This document shows positions 1 through 10,471 of a stretch of DNA of 64,000 bases, piece after piece. Both the position numbers and the translations under genes were made by a program. The stretch covers positions 3,995-67,994 of the forward strand of contig JAMOBI010000006.1 in assembly GCA_039908105.1 (NCBI GenBank), read 5' to 3'. Numbering within the stretch: position 1 is the stretch's first letter; each line of letters opens with the position of its first letter. This DNA is from Magnetaquiglobus sp039908105 (GTDB taxonomy: Bacteria; Pseudomonadota; Magnetococcia; Magnetococcales; Magnetaquicoccaceae). Under the pieces are notes generated by a model, which made no database searches, was not told the DNA's origin, and saw only the letters and a program-made list of their open reading frames with translations.

Positions 1-1
1 G

Positions 2-3000
2 CCTTTTGCCGATCCGGGCGATCAACTCAATCCGCTTAGTGATGACGGTTCGACCTACGTGGTTTTTGGCAGGGCGAGTGGTTTCTTTTCCGAGAATTTC
101 AGTCAGATGATGCTCTGCCAGTTGGATGGCACAGATGGCTTCCGGCTGGATGGCTCCACGGGGGTGAATGGAAATGGCGACCCGGCGGGAGATCAAAGTG
201 GTTTCTCGGTCGCCTCTGCCGGGGATGTGAACCAGGACGGTTACGAGGATTTTCTCATCGGCGCCCCGTATCAAGATTATGGCAGTATTGCGGATGGTGG
301 TGCGGCCTATCTCTATTATGGCGGGAATTTCACCGGGGCTTCGATCAACCCGGTCATTTGCACCGGGACCTCAGCTGACGATCAGCTGCGCGGCGGGTTG
401 GGTAACGATACCCTGAACGGCTGGGGAGGCGCGGATCTGCTGCTCGGCGGGATGGGAGATGATGATCTGTCGATCTCGGATGGGAGTTTCTTGAAAATTG
501 ACGGCGGAGGTGGTTCCGATACGCTGATGATCAATGGGGCATCGGAATTCGTGCTCGATCTGACCCTGCCGGGCGTGGCCAACCGCATTGCCAATATCGA
601 AAGAATTAACTTGGTTGGTGTGGCATCGGCGTCGGGTTCGACGACAACCGCACACGATTTGTGGCTTTCGGCTGCCGCCATCAGCCAGATCAGCACGTCT
701 GCGGCTGGGAGCGACCTGATCATCGACGGCAACGGCAACTGCAAGGTGCATCTGGAAGTCGGTTTTGCGCTCGATGCAGACCTTACCACGGACAACCCTG
801 GCTATAATGTCTTCACCAACGGTGCCTTGCAGGTCAAAATCGCCAGCGGGATGCGTGTCGAGAGTTGGTGGCAGCTTGGCTCGTTCGATGCCAGCCAGGG
901 GGTGCGTTTCCTGGGGGTCGGGGCCGGGGAGCAGACCGGTTATGCGGTCGCCACGGGTGGTGATCTCAACGGCGATGGCTACGATGATCTGGTGATCGGT
1001 GCGCCGAAGGTGGCCCTCTCGATGACGACTCAAGGGGCGAACCCGGTGATGGTGACCCATTATGTGGGGGCCGCCCGAGTGGTGTTCGGCAAGGAGAGTG
1101 GCTGGAACGACCAGGAAAAATTGGGTGCCTTGATCGGCGCCTACGCTACCACCGGTTTCCAGCTCATGGGTAACATAGCGTTGGGGCTCGTGCCGCGAAA
1201 TGATTATCTCGGCAAGGCGCTCACCCTGGCCGGGGATATCAACGGCGATGGCTTCGATGACCTGGTGGCCGGCGCACCGGATTTTGGTTCAGGTCAAGGC
1301 AAGGTGGTCGTTTTGTTCGGCAGTGACAGCCCGACCACGAGATCTATGGACGTGGTGGGTGCGAACAGCTCCCTCGGATTCGTTCTCTCCGGTGTGGCGG
1401 CGGGAGACAAACTGGGCGTTTCGGTGGCCTATGCCGGGGATGTGAACGGCGATGGCTGGGATGATCTGATCGTCGGGGCCAGTGATGCCACGATCAATGG
1501 CAATGCGCAGTCGGGTGCGGCCTACGTGATTTTTGGACACGGCGGGAGCTGGAGTGCGGCGCCAGCCATGGGGAGTCTCACGGGCGCCGATGGATTCCGT
1601 TTGAACGGTGGCAATGCCGGCGATCATGCCGGTATGTCGGTGGCCGGGGCAGGCGACTTGAACGGCGATGGCCTGGCGGATCTGCTGATCGGGGCGCCGG
1701 GTAACGGGACTACCGATGCAGGCCGGTTGTACGTGGTCTTTGGCAGCGCTGTCTCGACCAATTCGGAGTTGAATCTGGGCACTCTGGGCGCGCGCGGTTT
1801 TGTGATCACCGGGATCGATGCCGGATCAAAGACCGGCTGGACCGTTTCGTCCGCCGGGGATGTGAACGGCGATGGGATCGATGATCTGATCGTCAGTGCG
1901 CCGTATGGCAAGCGTGTGGACGACGTTCAAACCGGCGTTGCCTATGTGATTTTTGGCGCCACCGATCTGACCGCGATTGCGCTCAGTACGCTCACGGGCA
2001 GCAACGGCTTCCGGATCGATGGTCAGAAGAGCGGTGATTTGACCGGCTATTCGGTGGCCAGCGCCGGGGATGTGAACGGCGATGGTTTCGCGGATTTGGT
2101 GATTGGCGCGATCGGGGCGGACAGTGCGACCAGCAACAGCAGTGTGGCCAGTATCCTGTTTGGCAAGAGCACGGCCTGGAGCAGCGGCGTGGTCGCGTTG
2201 GACCAGATCGGTTTCGGGGAGATGATCAGCCTGCGTGGCGGAAAGGTGGATGATGTTTCTGGATTCTCTGTCAGCGGCGCGGGCGATGTCAACCACGACG
2301 GCTACGATGACGTGCTGATCGGCTCGCCGGCTACGACCAGCGATCCTCAGACAGCGGGGGCTGCGGATTTGTTCTTCGGCGGCAATTTCATGGGGGCTTC
2401 GACCTCTGGGACCACTGTGACAGGTTTTGATGCCACCCAACCGGGAGATCGGCTCTATGGCACGCTTGGCGCAGATACCTTTTATGGCTACGGCGGTGCC
2501 GACGTGCTGCTGGGTGGTGCCGGCAATGATATGTTTCATGTCAGCGATCTTTCGTTTGTGCGTGTGGATGGGGGCAGTGGTTATTATGTCAACACTTCCC
2601 CGAGCAACGATACTCTGATCTTGAACGATCCCGATCCTTCTTCAGGCTTCACCCTGGATCTCTCCGATCCGGCCATGGTGGCCAAGATCCGGGGGATCGA
2701 GCATCTTGACTTCTCGGGCAACAATCAGGTCGACACCATCATCATCGATGACCCGTCCAGGTTGCTCGCCATCGCCTCCGGGGTGGATCCCAACAACGGC
2801 GTGATCCAGGTCGAGCTGCGAGTCGATGAGACCGATCACCTGGTGCTCACCGGGGAGTGGTACGCAACCGATCTTGGCGATTTCATGGTCTATCACAACG
2901 CGGACGATACCATCCAACTGATTACCAGCCCGCATATAACGGTCGCGACGAACTCCTTCTCGGTGGATGCGGATGTGTTCACCAGCAGTACCCAGGGCAT

Positions 3001-6000
3001 GCATGTATCCATGTCTGGGGAAGGTGGTAATTCCCTGCTCGGCTATTCCGTCTCATCCGCCGGGGATATCAACGGTGATGGAATCGACGATTTTCTGGTC
3101 TCTGCGCCACTGAGAAGTAGAGAGGATGTCAATGTTATCTATATGGGTGTTGGTGCTGCCTATGTGATTTATGGCCAGGGAAATACCAATACCACTGTGG
3201 GTTTTGATTTGGGAGGTGCCATCTTCACCTCGTTGCGTGGCTTCAGGATTTTTGGCGACGCAGATCACGACCGTGCGGGCTATTCGGTCAGCTCGGCGGG
3301 GGATATCAACGGTGATGGCTATGATGACCTGATCATCGGCACCTACAACAATGGCGCTCCTGATAATATCCCTTACAGCGGATCTGGCAAGGCCTATGTG
3401 GTGTTTGGTGGTGAAGCGAATCAGTTCAGTGATAATGTGAGGGTGTCGGATCTGGACGGAACCAATGGTTTCCGTTTAAACGGCCAGTATGGGGGCGATC
3501 AGTTCGGCGTATCGGTCCGTGGGGCCGGGGACATCAATGGCGACGGCTTTGATGATATGATCGTGGGCGCTTGGCGTTACGATGCCTACGTTGGCACGAG
3601 CACCTATCTGACCAGTTCCGGCGCGGTCTATGTGATTTACGGCAAATCCGGTTGGAAGGAGAGCACTTCGACAACCGGACGGGCGTTCAATATCAGCGAT
3701 CTGCTCAATAGCAACGATGCCTTCCGCATCAACGGTGTGGCAGCGCACGATCATCTGGGCCGATCGGTCTCCTCTGCCGGGGACATCAATGGTGATGGCT
3801 ATGACGATCTGCTCATCGGCGCCGAGAAGGTGGATCGCAGCGGCTCCATCGATGTCGGGGCGGCTTATGTGATTTACGGTCAAAGCAGCGGTTTTGGTGC
3901 CTCGATCGATCTGTCGACCCTGACGAGCACCCAGGGTTTCAAACTGATCGGTGCAATGGCGTTGGCGTATGCCGGATGGAGCGTTTCGTCTGCCGGTGAT
4001 GTGAATGGCGATGGGCTGGATGATATGCTGGTGGGTGCTGCCAATGCCGATTCCAATGGGAATCTCTATTCTGGCGCGGTTTATGTGGTCTTCGGCAAGA
4101 CGAACGGCTTTGGCACCGTGCTTGATCTGAGCGAATTGAGCGGCACGAATGGTTTTCGTGTGCAGGGTTTGGCAACCAACGATCATCTCGGAACGGCTGT
4201 TGCAGCAGCCGGGGATTTCAACGGCGATGGCTTTGATGATATCGTCGTTGGCGCTCCTGGAGGGAAAGAGCAGTATGGTGATTTTGCTGAATTCGTTGCC
4301 AGCGGCACCGCCTATATCCTTTATGGCAAGGCGAGCGGCTTTGCCTCATCGATCGATCTGGCGACGCTCGATGGTTTGAACGGTTTCAAGGTTGATGGTG
4401 CGCGACCCGCCCAAATTACTCCGGGTACAGATGGTGGCGGTCCGTCACTGCTGAGTCCTGGTGATGCGCTCGGTTTTTCGGTGAGTGGTGCCGGGGATCT
4501 GAATCTGGATGGTTACGATGATGTGTTGATCGGTGCGCCGGGTAACAGCGATGCCTACGTGCTCTATGGTAGCAATTATACCGGTACGCATGACGACTGG
4601 AACATGGGGTTCAAGGTGTTGGGCGAGAACGCCGGTGCTTGGAGTGGCTACTCGGTCTCCTCGGCTGGCGATGTCAACGGCGATGGTTTTGATGATGTGA
4701 TCATCGGTGCGGAGGGCAATCAAGTTGTTGACAGCAATTACACGGTTACCTCTCCGGGTGCCGCCTATGTGATCTTCGGCAGTGCATCCAGCCAACCCTT
4801 TACCCTGGATCTGTCGCTGACCGCATTGGATGGCACGAACGGTTTTAAGCTGGTCGGGGTGGCTGATGATGATTATACCGGTGCTTCGGTAAGCGGTGTC
4901 GGGGATGTCAATGGCGATGGTTATGACGATGTGATCGTCGGGGCATTTGGAGCGAATGTTTCGGCGGGCAAGACCTATCTATTCTTTGGACGCGCCCAAT
5001 CATCCTTCACCTCTTCTGGCACGCCGGGATCCTTTGATCTTTCTGCGTTGTTGGCCAATGGCGACGGGATGCTTTTGAATGGTGCCTTGAGTCAGGATTA
5101 TAGCGGCAAGTCGGTGAGCGGGGCGGGGGATGTCAACGGCGACGGGTTCGACGATTTTATCATCAGCGCGAACTCTGAGAATGGGTTATGGGATGGGATT
5201 GGCGCGGCCTATCTGGTGTTTGGACGCGCCTCCTGGAGTACGACGACGCCCATTTCCTTGCCTGGTCCCACTGGGAACAACGATCCTTTGATCTGCCTGA
5301 TCATGGGCGAAAATGTTTCGCAGGCCGGCTCGGTGCAGGCTGCCGGAGATGTCAATGGCGATGGCTGGGATGATATCATCATTGGCGCCGTTGGTTTCGA
5401 TAGTCTCGCGGGCAATTACAGTAAAGGAGCTGCCTATGTGGTGTATGGTAAATCGACCGGGTTTGCTCCCACGCTCGATCTCGGTTCGTTGGCGACCAAT
5501 GGCGCTGGCTTCAAATTGACCGGCGCGGGGTATTATAATTATGCGGGCTGCGCGGTCTCCTCAGCCGGGGATATCAACGGCGATGGGGTGGATGATCTGT
5601 TGATCGGTGCCTCGGGGTTCCAGGATCAATATCATCCGGATGCAGGTGCGGTGTTCGTGGTGTTCGGTGCCAGATCCGGGCTCACCAACATCGATCTGGG
5701 TACCCTGAACGGGCAGAACGGTTTTCGTGTGCTGGGTGTCAATGGTGCGAATTATCTGGGCACCAGCATCGCTTCTGCCGGGGATGTGAACGGCGATGGC
5801 TGTGCGGATCTGGTGTTTGGCGCACCGGAGAGCCATTATTCGGCCAACAATGGATCGGTATACGTTCTCTATGGCCGGGAGTCAGGTTTCGTCTCGGAGC
5901 TGACTCTGGCAAATCTCAATGGCGCCAACGGCTTCAAGATCGAGGGCGTGGAGGCGGGCAGCGAATTCGGTATTTCGGTGGCCGGTGCCGGTGATGTCAA

Positions 6001-7450
6001 TGGCGATGGCTTCGCGGATATCATTGTCGGCGCGGATGCCACGGATCTGGTTGACTATCATAACGTTGGCGCCAGTTATGTGATTTATGGCGGCAACGAT
6101 GCGGCTGCCACGGCAGCGGATCTGCAAAAGGTCGGTACCGGCGGGGCGGAGATCCTGCACGGCTACCTGGGCGATGATACACTGATCGGCAATGGCGGGG
6201 CCGATGTGCTGATCGGCGGCATGGGTAACGATATCCTGGCCATCGGCGATGAGACTTTCTATTCGATCGATGGCGGGGGTGGCATCGACACACTGCGGCT
6301 GGATGGCAGCGGCACGGTTTTGGATCTGACCCAATCCGGTATGGCCAATCGGGTCCACGACATCGAGATCATCGACATGTCCCCTACGGGCAATCAGACG
6401 CTCTATTTGACCGCCAAGCTGGTGAAGGAGCTTCTCGGTACTGGAGAGGTGTTGAAGATTCATGGCAGCGGAGCGGATACGGTCCATTTGGGCAGTGATG
6501 TGAGCTGGGTTGCCAATGCCGGTGCGCAGCAGAACGTGGGCGGTCACAATTACGATACGTATAATACCGGCACCTATGGCGTGTGGGTGTGGGTGGAATC
6601 GACGCTGCACGATACCACGGCATTGGACCCCCTGGTGCTCGATCTGGATGGCGACGGCGTGGAGTTGGTCGATCAGGCGGTCTACTTCGACATGGGTGGG
6701 CATGGCACGTTGCAGAAAACCGGCTGGGTGGGGCCGGATGATGCGCTGCTGGCGATCGATCGCAACCACGACGGGGTGATCAACGATGCGAGCGAACTCT
6801 TCTCCGAGCGGACCTTCGACGATGCCCACTCCGGCATCTCCGCTTTGTCGCACTTCGATGAGAATCTCGATCACCTGCTCGACTCCCACGATCAGGCCTG
6901 GAGTGATCTGATCGTGTGGCGTGACGCCAATCAGGATGGCCTCTCTCAGGCCGGCGAAATGCGTTCGCCGACTCAGCACGGCATCACCTCGATCGCCCTT
7001 GAGACGACGGCCAACGGGCAGTGGCAGGGGGAGAACCGGATTTTGACCGATGGTCATTTCACCACGGTCGATGGGCATACTGCTGGGCTGGCTGAGGTGG
7101 CGTTTGCGATCCATCCGACCGATACCCTCAGCCTGCAGGCGGCGGTCAGCGATCTGCTGCCGGAGCGTGTACCGTTGTCTGCGTTGCTGCCGGAGACCGT
7201 TTCCGGTGGTTATTTCGACCTGCTTGAGGCTACGCCAGGCGTACCGGCGATCACCCCGCATCAGATCGATCAGGCCATTCAAGTGATGATCTCGATGCTT
7301 CCGGAGACGACGCCGACATCCGCCGTCACGGATGCGCCCGCCAGCCTTGAGCAACATGCCACCGGGGTGGTGGTGAGCCAGAGCGAATCGCCGCTGGTGG
7401 AGGATCCGCTCCATCCGCACGCGACCGCGTTATATGGGGTTGGAGGATAA
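2..7450 (+). CDS. Giant FG-GAP/RTX repeat surface or secreted protein (5' end outside window)
   Basis: The frame is open to the left edge, so the N-terminus is missing and at least 2,480 residues remain. I count 22 FG-GAP (integrin-alpha-like beta-propeller) units of the type SVSSAGDVNGDGFDD(L/V)IIGA, each with a DxNxDGxxD calcium loop. Three short RTX-like glycine/aspartate patches interrupt them, for example GGLGNDTLNGWGGADLLLGG near nt 390-450 and others near nt 2450-2530 and 6140-6240. The C-terminal part (from about nt 6620) has the DPLVLDLDGDGVELV motif common in RTX proteins and EF-hand-like loops (DRNHDGVIND, DANQDGLSQ). Such proteins are usually exported by type I secretion and act as calcium-dependent adhesins or matrix proteins. 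The next two genes encode a type I ABC transporter and its adaptor, which supports export. The ligand is unknown. Confidence 0.88.
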   Translation, partial: PFADPGDQLNPLSDDGSTYVVFGRASGFFSENFSQMMLCQLDGTDGFRLDGSTGVNGNGDPAGDQSGFSVASAGDVNQDGYEDFLIGAPYQDYGSIADGGAAYLYYGGNFTGASINPVICTGTSADDQLRGGLGNDTLNGWGGADLLLGGMGDDDLSISDGSFLKIDGGGGSDTLMINGASEFVLDLTLPGVANRIANIERINLVGVASASGSTTTAHDLWLSAAAISQISTSAAGSDLIIDGNGNCKVHLEVGFALDADLTTDNPGYNVFTNGALQVKIASGMRVESWWQLGSFDASQGVRFLGVGAGEQTGYAVATGGDLNGDGYDDLVIGAPKVALSMTTQGANPVMVTHYVGAARVVFGKESGWNDQEKLGALIGAYATTGFQLMGNIALGLVPRNDYLGKALTLAGDINGDGFDDLVAGAPDFGSGQGKVVVLFGSDSPTTRSMDVVGANSSLGFVLSGVAAGDKLGVSVAYAGDVNGDGWDDLIVGASDATINGNAQSGAAYVIFGHGGSWSAAPAMGSLTGADGFRLNGGNAGDHAGMSVAGAGDLNGDGLADLLIGAPGNGTTDAGRLYVVFGSAVSTNSELNLGTLGARGFVITGIDAGSKTGWTVSSAGDVNGDGIDDLIVSAPYGKRVDDVQTGVAYVIFGATDLTAIALSTLTGSNGFRIDGQKSGDLTGYSVASAGDVNGDGFADLVIGAIGADSATSNSSVASILFGKSTAWSSGVVALDQIGFGEMISLRGGKVDDVSGFSVSGAGDVNHDGYDDVLIGSPATTSDPQTAGAADLFFGGNFMGASTSGTTVTGFDATQPGDRLYGTLGADTFYGYGGADVLLGGAGNDMFHVSDLSFVRVDGGSGYYVNTSPSNDTLILNDPDPSSGFTLDLSDPAMVAKIRGIEHLDFSGNNQVDTIIIDDPSRLLAIASGVDPNNGVIQVELRVDETDHLVLTGEWYATDLGDFMVYHNADDTIQLITSPHITVATNSFSVDADVFTSSTQGMHVSMSGEGGNSLLGYSVSSAGDINGDGIDDFLVSAPLRSREDVNVIYMGVGAAYVIYGQGNTNTTVGFDLGGAIFTSLRGFRIFGDADHDRAGYSVSSAGDINGDGYDDLIIGTYNNGAPDNIPYSGSGKAYVVFGGEANQFSDNVRVSDLDGTNGFRLNGQYGGDQFGVSVRGAGDINGDGFDDMIVGAWRYDAYVGTSTYLTSSGAVYVIYGKSGWKESTSTTGRAFNISDLLNSNDAFRINGVAAHDHLGRSVSSAGDINGDGYDDLLIGAEKVDRSGSIDVGAAYVIYGQSSGFGASIDLSTLTSTQGFKLIGAMALAYAGWSVSSAGDVNGDGLDDMLVGAANADSNGNLYSGAVYVVFGKTNGFGTVLDLSELSGTNGFRVQGLATNDHLGTAVAAAGDFNGDGFDDIVVGAPGGKEQYGDFAEFVASGTAYILYGKASGFASSIDLATLDGLNGFKVDGARPAQITPGTDGGGPSLLSPGDALGFSVSGAGDLNLDGYDDVLIGAPGNSDAYVLYGSNYTGTHDDWNMGFKVLGENAGAWSGYSVSSAGDVNGDGFDDVIIGAEGNQVVDSNYTVTSPGAAYVIFGSASSQPFTLDLSLTALDGTNGFKLVGVADDDYTGASVSGVGDVNGDGYDDVIVGAFGANVSAGKTYLFFGRAQSSFTSSGTPGSFDLSALLANGDGMLLNGALSQDYSGKSVSGAGDVNGDGFDDFIISANSENGLWDGIGAAYLVFGRASWSTTTPISLPGPTGNNDPLICLIMGENVSQAGSVQAAGDVNGDGWDDIIIGAVGFDSLAGNYSKGAAYVVYGKSTGFAPTLDLGSLATNGAGFKLTGAGYYNYAGCAVSSAGDINGDGVDDLLIGASGFQDQYHPDAGAVFVVFGARSGLTNIDLGTLNGQNGFRVLGVNGANYLGTSIASAGDVNGDGCADLVFGAPESHYSANNGSVYVLYGRESGFVSELTLANLNGANGFKIEGVEAGSEFGISVAGAGDVNGDGFADIIVGADATDLVDYHNVGASYVIYGGNDAAATAADLQKVGTGGAEILHGYLGDDTLIGNGGADVLIGGMGNDILAIGDETFYSIDGGGGIDTLRLDGSGTVLDLTQSGMANRVHDIEIIDMSPTGNQTLYLTAKLVKELLGTGEVLKIHGSGADTVHLGSDVSWVANAGAQQNVGGHNYDTYNTGTYGVWVWVESTLHDTTALDPLVLDLDGDGVELVDQAVYFDMGGHGTLQKTGWVGPDDALLAIDRNHDGVINDASELFSERTFDDAHSGISALSHFDENLDHLLDSHDQAWSDLIVWRDANQDGLSQAGEMRSPTQHGITSIALETTANGQWQGENRILTDGHFTTVDGHTAGLAEVAFAIHPTDTLSLQAAVSDLLPERVPLSALLPETVSGGYFDLLEATPGVPAITPHQIDQAIQVMISMLPETTPTSAVTDAPASLEQHATGVVVSQSESPLVEDPLHPHATALYGVGG

Positions 7451-7458
7451 CGTCACCC

Positions 7459-9138
7459 ATGAGGGAGATGCTGCGCTTTTTGTGGCTGCGACCGGTGCTG
7501 GCCATTGAATTATTGGCGGCCTCGCTGCTGATCAATTTGTTGGGGTTGGCCTCGTCGCTCTACGTGATCCAGGTGCTCAACCGTTATGTAGCCAGCGGCG
7601 TGGATGCCACCCTGATCACCTTGACCAGCGGCGTGGTGGTGGCGATTTTTCTGGAGGGGTTTTTGCGCCGTTTGCGGCGTGATCTGGCCAACCGCGTCAC
7701 CAATCCGCCGATGGGCCGTGTGGCTGCCGGGTTCTTCAACAATCTGGTCAACGTGCGGTTGGCCGAACTGATGCGCCTGCCGACCGCCTCGCAGCGTGAA
7801 CTCCTGGGCCATCTGGCCACGGTGCAAAAGAGCTATACCCCGGCGACCATCGTGGCGCTGTTGGATATGCCCTATGCGCTGCTGTTCATCGCCGCACTGT
7901 TGTTGATCCATCCGCTGATTGCCGCAATTGCGGCGGTTTTTCTGCTTCTGGTTTATCTGTTGACTCTTTTATTTCAGTATCGTCTGAACAAGCCGACTCA
8001 AGAGGTGACGCAACTGGCGGCCAAACATGCGGCCCTCTCCGCAGCCACCTTGACGGCAGCCGAGACGGTGCGGGTGTTCAACGCCGGAACGCTGTTGCGC
8101 AAGAGTTGGTGGGAGCAGACCGTCAAACTGCACCTTGAGCAGAGCAGCCTCATCAACCGTCAGGAGGGGTTGCAGTCGGTCACGCAGGGGATCAGTGCCC
8201 TGATGGGGGTGGCGGTGATCGGCGTGGGGGCGAAACTGGCCATGCTGGGCCAGATGGATACCGGCTTGATCATCGGTGCCAACATCCTGGCCGGTCGGGC
8301 CATCGCGCCGCTGTTGCGTTATGCGCAGCTGGCCCCGCAGTTGGCCAAGGCGCGGCAGGGGCTGGAGATGCTCGCCCAGTTCGGCAAGTTGCCGCTGGAG
8401 AAAGGGGAGGGGGTCAATCCACAGGTTTTTTCCGGCAGCCTCGAATTGCAGAGCGTGGGATTTGCCTGGCCGGGCAGCAAGGGGGTGCTGTTCGAGGGGC
8501 TATCCTTCGCGATCGAGCCGGGTCGATTGATCGCCGTGGTGGGCAGCAATGGCACCGGCAAGACCACTTTGTTGCGTCTGTTGGCCGGCGCCCTGGAGCC
8601 CAATCGCGGCAAGATTCTGGTTGACGGGGTGAATCTGGCGCAGTTGCAGCCGGAGTGGTGGCATGCCTGTCTGACCTATCTCCCCCAAGAGCCGTTGTTT
8701 CTGGAAGCGAGCCTGCGGGAGAATCTGTTGACCGTGCGACCGGAGTTGGACGAGGCCGCTTTGCAGGAGCTGGTGGATCGGGTGGGGTTGCGGCGTTTTT
8801 TGAATGAGAGCGATCAGGGATTGGAGCGTCCGATGACCGAGGCCGGGCAGAAACTGGCCCCTGGGATCCGGCGGCGGATCGCTTTGGCGCGCGCCATGGC
8901 CGCCGATGGTCGCCTGGTGTTGCTCGATGAGCCCTTGGAGGGGATGGATGCCGAAGGGCGCAAGATGATCCTGGAGTGGATCAAGGAGTGGATCGCCCGG
9001 GGCTGCACGGTGGTGATGGCTTCGCATGACCTCAATGCCGCCCAGGTGGCGGATCTGGTGGTCGATCTGAACGTCAAGCCAACCCCCACGGTGCGACAGG
9101 TTGAATCCCGTCCGGCACGGATCGGAGTCGCGGGATGA
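7459..9138 (+). CDS. Type I secretion ABC transporter (permease fused to ATPase)
   Basis: This 559-residue protein has an N-terminal membrane domain (hydrophobic stretches near residues 14-36, 48-70, 135-170 and 245-275) followed by an ABC ATPase. The ATPase shows Walker A GSNGTGKTT, a Q-loop (YLPQEP), Walker B (LVLLDEP) and the H-loop (VMASHD). The signature motif is aberrant: LAPGIRRRIALARA stands where LSGGQRQRIALARA is usual. The N-terminus lacks a C39 peptidase domain, as in PrtD/LapB-like exporters that keep the substrate's C-terminal signal. It starts 8 nt after the giant RTX protein and overlaps the adaptor gene by 4 nt (ATGA). It most likely powers export of the upstream protein across both membranes, with an outer-membrane TolC-type partner encoded elsewhere. 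Confidence 0.9.
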   Translation: MREMLRFLWLRPVLAIELLAASLLINLLGLASSLYVIQVLNRYVASGVDATLITLTSGVVVAIFLEGFLRRLRRDLANRVTNPPMGRVAAGFFNNLVNVRLAELMRLPTASQRELLGHLATVQKSYTPATIVALLDMPYALLFIAALLLIHPLIAAIAAVFLLLVYLLTLLFQYRLNKPTQEVTQLAAKHAALSAATLTAAETVRVFNAGTLLRKSWWEQTVKLHLEQSSLINRQEGLQSVTQGISALMGVAVIGVGAKLAMLGQMDTGLIIGANILAGRAIAPLLRYAQLAPQLAKARQGLEMLAQFGKLPLEKGEGVNPQVFSGSLELQSVGFAWPGSKGVLFEGLSFAIEPGRLIAVVGSNGTGKTTLLRLLAGALEPNRGKILVDGVNLAQLQPEWWHACLTYLPQEPLFLEASLRENLLTVRPELDEAALQELVDRVGLRRFLNESDQGLERPMTEAGQKLAPGIRRRIALARAMAADGRLVLLDEPLEGMDAEGRKMILEWIKEWIARGCTVVMASHDLNAAQVADLVVDLNVKPTPTVRQVESRPARIGVAG

Positions 9139-10445
9139 AAGAGAGCCAACAGCCTGTTCCACCATTTGGTGAGCTTGATCCCGACTCCTCTCGCGCCTCG
9201 CGCCGTTTTCTGTGGGCGGTCTTCTTCGTGGTGGTGATCCTGGTCGTCTGGGGCTACTATGGCACGCTGGACATCATCAGTATCACCCAGGGAGAGGTGG
9301 TTCCATCGACGTTGGTCAAGAAGGTGCAGCATCTGGAAGGTGGCATCGTGCGCGAGATCCTGGTGCACGAAGGGGGGCTGGTGGAGCGCGATCAGCCGCT
9401 CTTGGAGCTGGAATCGACCGCCTCGGGCGCGGATGTGGGGGAGTTGAAGGCGCGTGTTCAGTCGTTGCAGGTCGAGATCGTGCGCCTGGAAGCCGAGGCC
9501 GCCGGCAAGGAGGAGCTGGTTTTCACCGCCGCGCAGGCTGCGGAGTTCGGCGAACGGGTGCGTCAGGCCAAAGAGCAGTTCCAATCGCGCCGGGTGAACT
9601 TGAAGAACGCCATTACCGGTCAATCCGAGACCGTGATACAGCGTCAGCACGACATCCAGGAGATCCAGGCGCGACTGCGCAACTCGCAAAAACGGGTCGG
9701 ACTGTTGAACGAACAGGTCGGTATCAGCGAAAAACTGTTGAAAAACGACATTTCCAGCCGTTATGGCCATCTGGACCTGTTGAAGGAGTTGAGCCAGGTG
9801 CAAAGCCGCATCGAGGAGGATACCGCCGCTGTGGCGCGTGCCGAGGCGATGCTGAAGGAGGCCAACGCGCAGTTGAAGCTGGTGCGCAGCCGTTACGATG
9901 AAGAGGTGAGCAAGCAACTGGAGGCCGCCCGGCGCGACCTGAACGAGCATCAGGCGCGGCTGGGCAAGTTCGAGGACAGTTTTCGGCGTACCCAACTCAA
10001 ATCCCCGGTACGCGGGGTGGTCAAAAGTTTGAATGTCGCCACCCTGGGCGGGGTGATCCGCGCCGGCGAGACCATTTTAGAGATCGTGCCCGAAGGGGAT
10101 GAACTGGTGATCGAGGCCAAACTGCCGATTCACGACATCGGCTATGTCTCGGTCGGCCAGCAGGCCAAGATCCGGCTCATCTCTTCGGATTCTGCCCGTT
10201 TTGGTGAGTTGAACGGTCAGGTGGTCAACGTCAGTCCGGATACCTTTGTGATCAAGGAGGGCAATCCCTTCTACAAGGTGCGGGTCAAGACCGACACCGG
10301 TTTCTTCTCCAGCCGGGGGCAGACCTATCGGCTGGTGCCGGGGATGATCCTGCAAGTCTCGATCTTGACGGGCCACCGTTCGATACTGGAATATATCTTC
10401 TCGCCCCTCTTCAACGCCATGCATGCCGCGCTTGGCGAACGATGA
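9135..10445 (+). CDS. HlyD-family type I secretion periplasmic adaptor
   Basis: This 436-residue membrane fusion protein has a short cytoplasmic N-terminus and one transmembrane helix (about residues 17-35, FLWAVFFVVVILVVWGYYG). A first half-lipoyl segment (VVPSTLVKKVQHLEGG) follows, then a long coiled coil (about residues 95-275) rich in Glu, Arg and Gln. The second lipoyl half and beta-barrel contain LKSPVRGVVKSLNVATLGGV, a classic HlyD/PrtE signature. The family bridges the inner-membrane ABC transporter and the outer-membrane TolC channel. Its start codon overlaps the ABC transporter stop (ATGA), so the two are translationally coupled. Confidence 0.93.
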   Translation: MKESQQPVPPFGELDPDSSRASRRFLWAVFFVVVILVVWGYYGTLDIISITQGEVVPSTLVKKVQHLEGGIVREILVHEGGLVERDQPLLELESTASGADVGELKARVQSLQVEIVRLEAEAAGKEELVFTAAQAAEFGERVRQAKEQFQSRRVNLKNAITGQSETVIQRQHDIQEIQARLRNSQKRVGLLNEQVGISEKLLKNDISSRYGHLDLLKELSQVQSRIEEDTAAVARAEAMLKEANAQLKLVRSRYDEEVSKQLEAARRDLNEHQARLGKFEDSFRRTQLKSPVRGVVKSLNVATLGGVIRAGETILEIVPEGDELVIEAKLPIHDIGYVSVGQQAKIRLISSDSARFGELNGQVVNVSPDTFVIKEGNPFYKVRVKTDTGFFSSRGQTYRLVPGMILQVSILTGHRSILEYIFSPLFNAMHAALGER

Positions 10446-10471
10446 AAACCAACCCAGAAGGGAATTGAATC

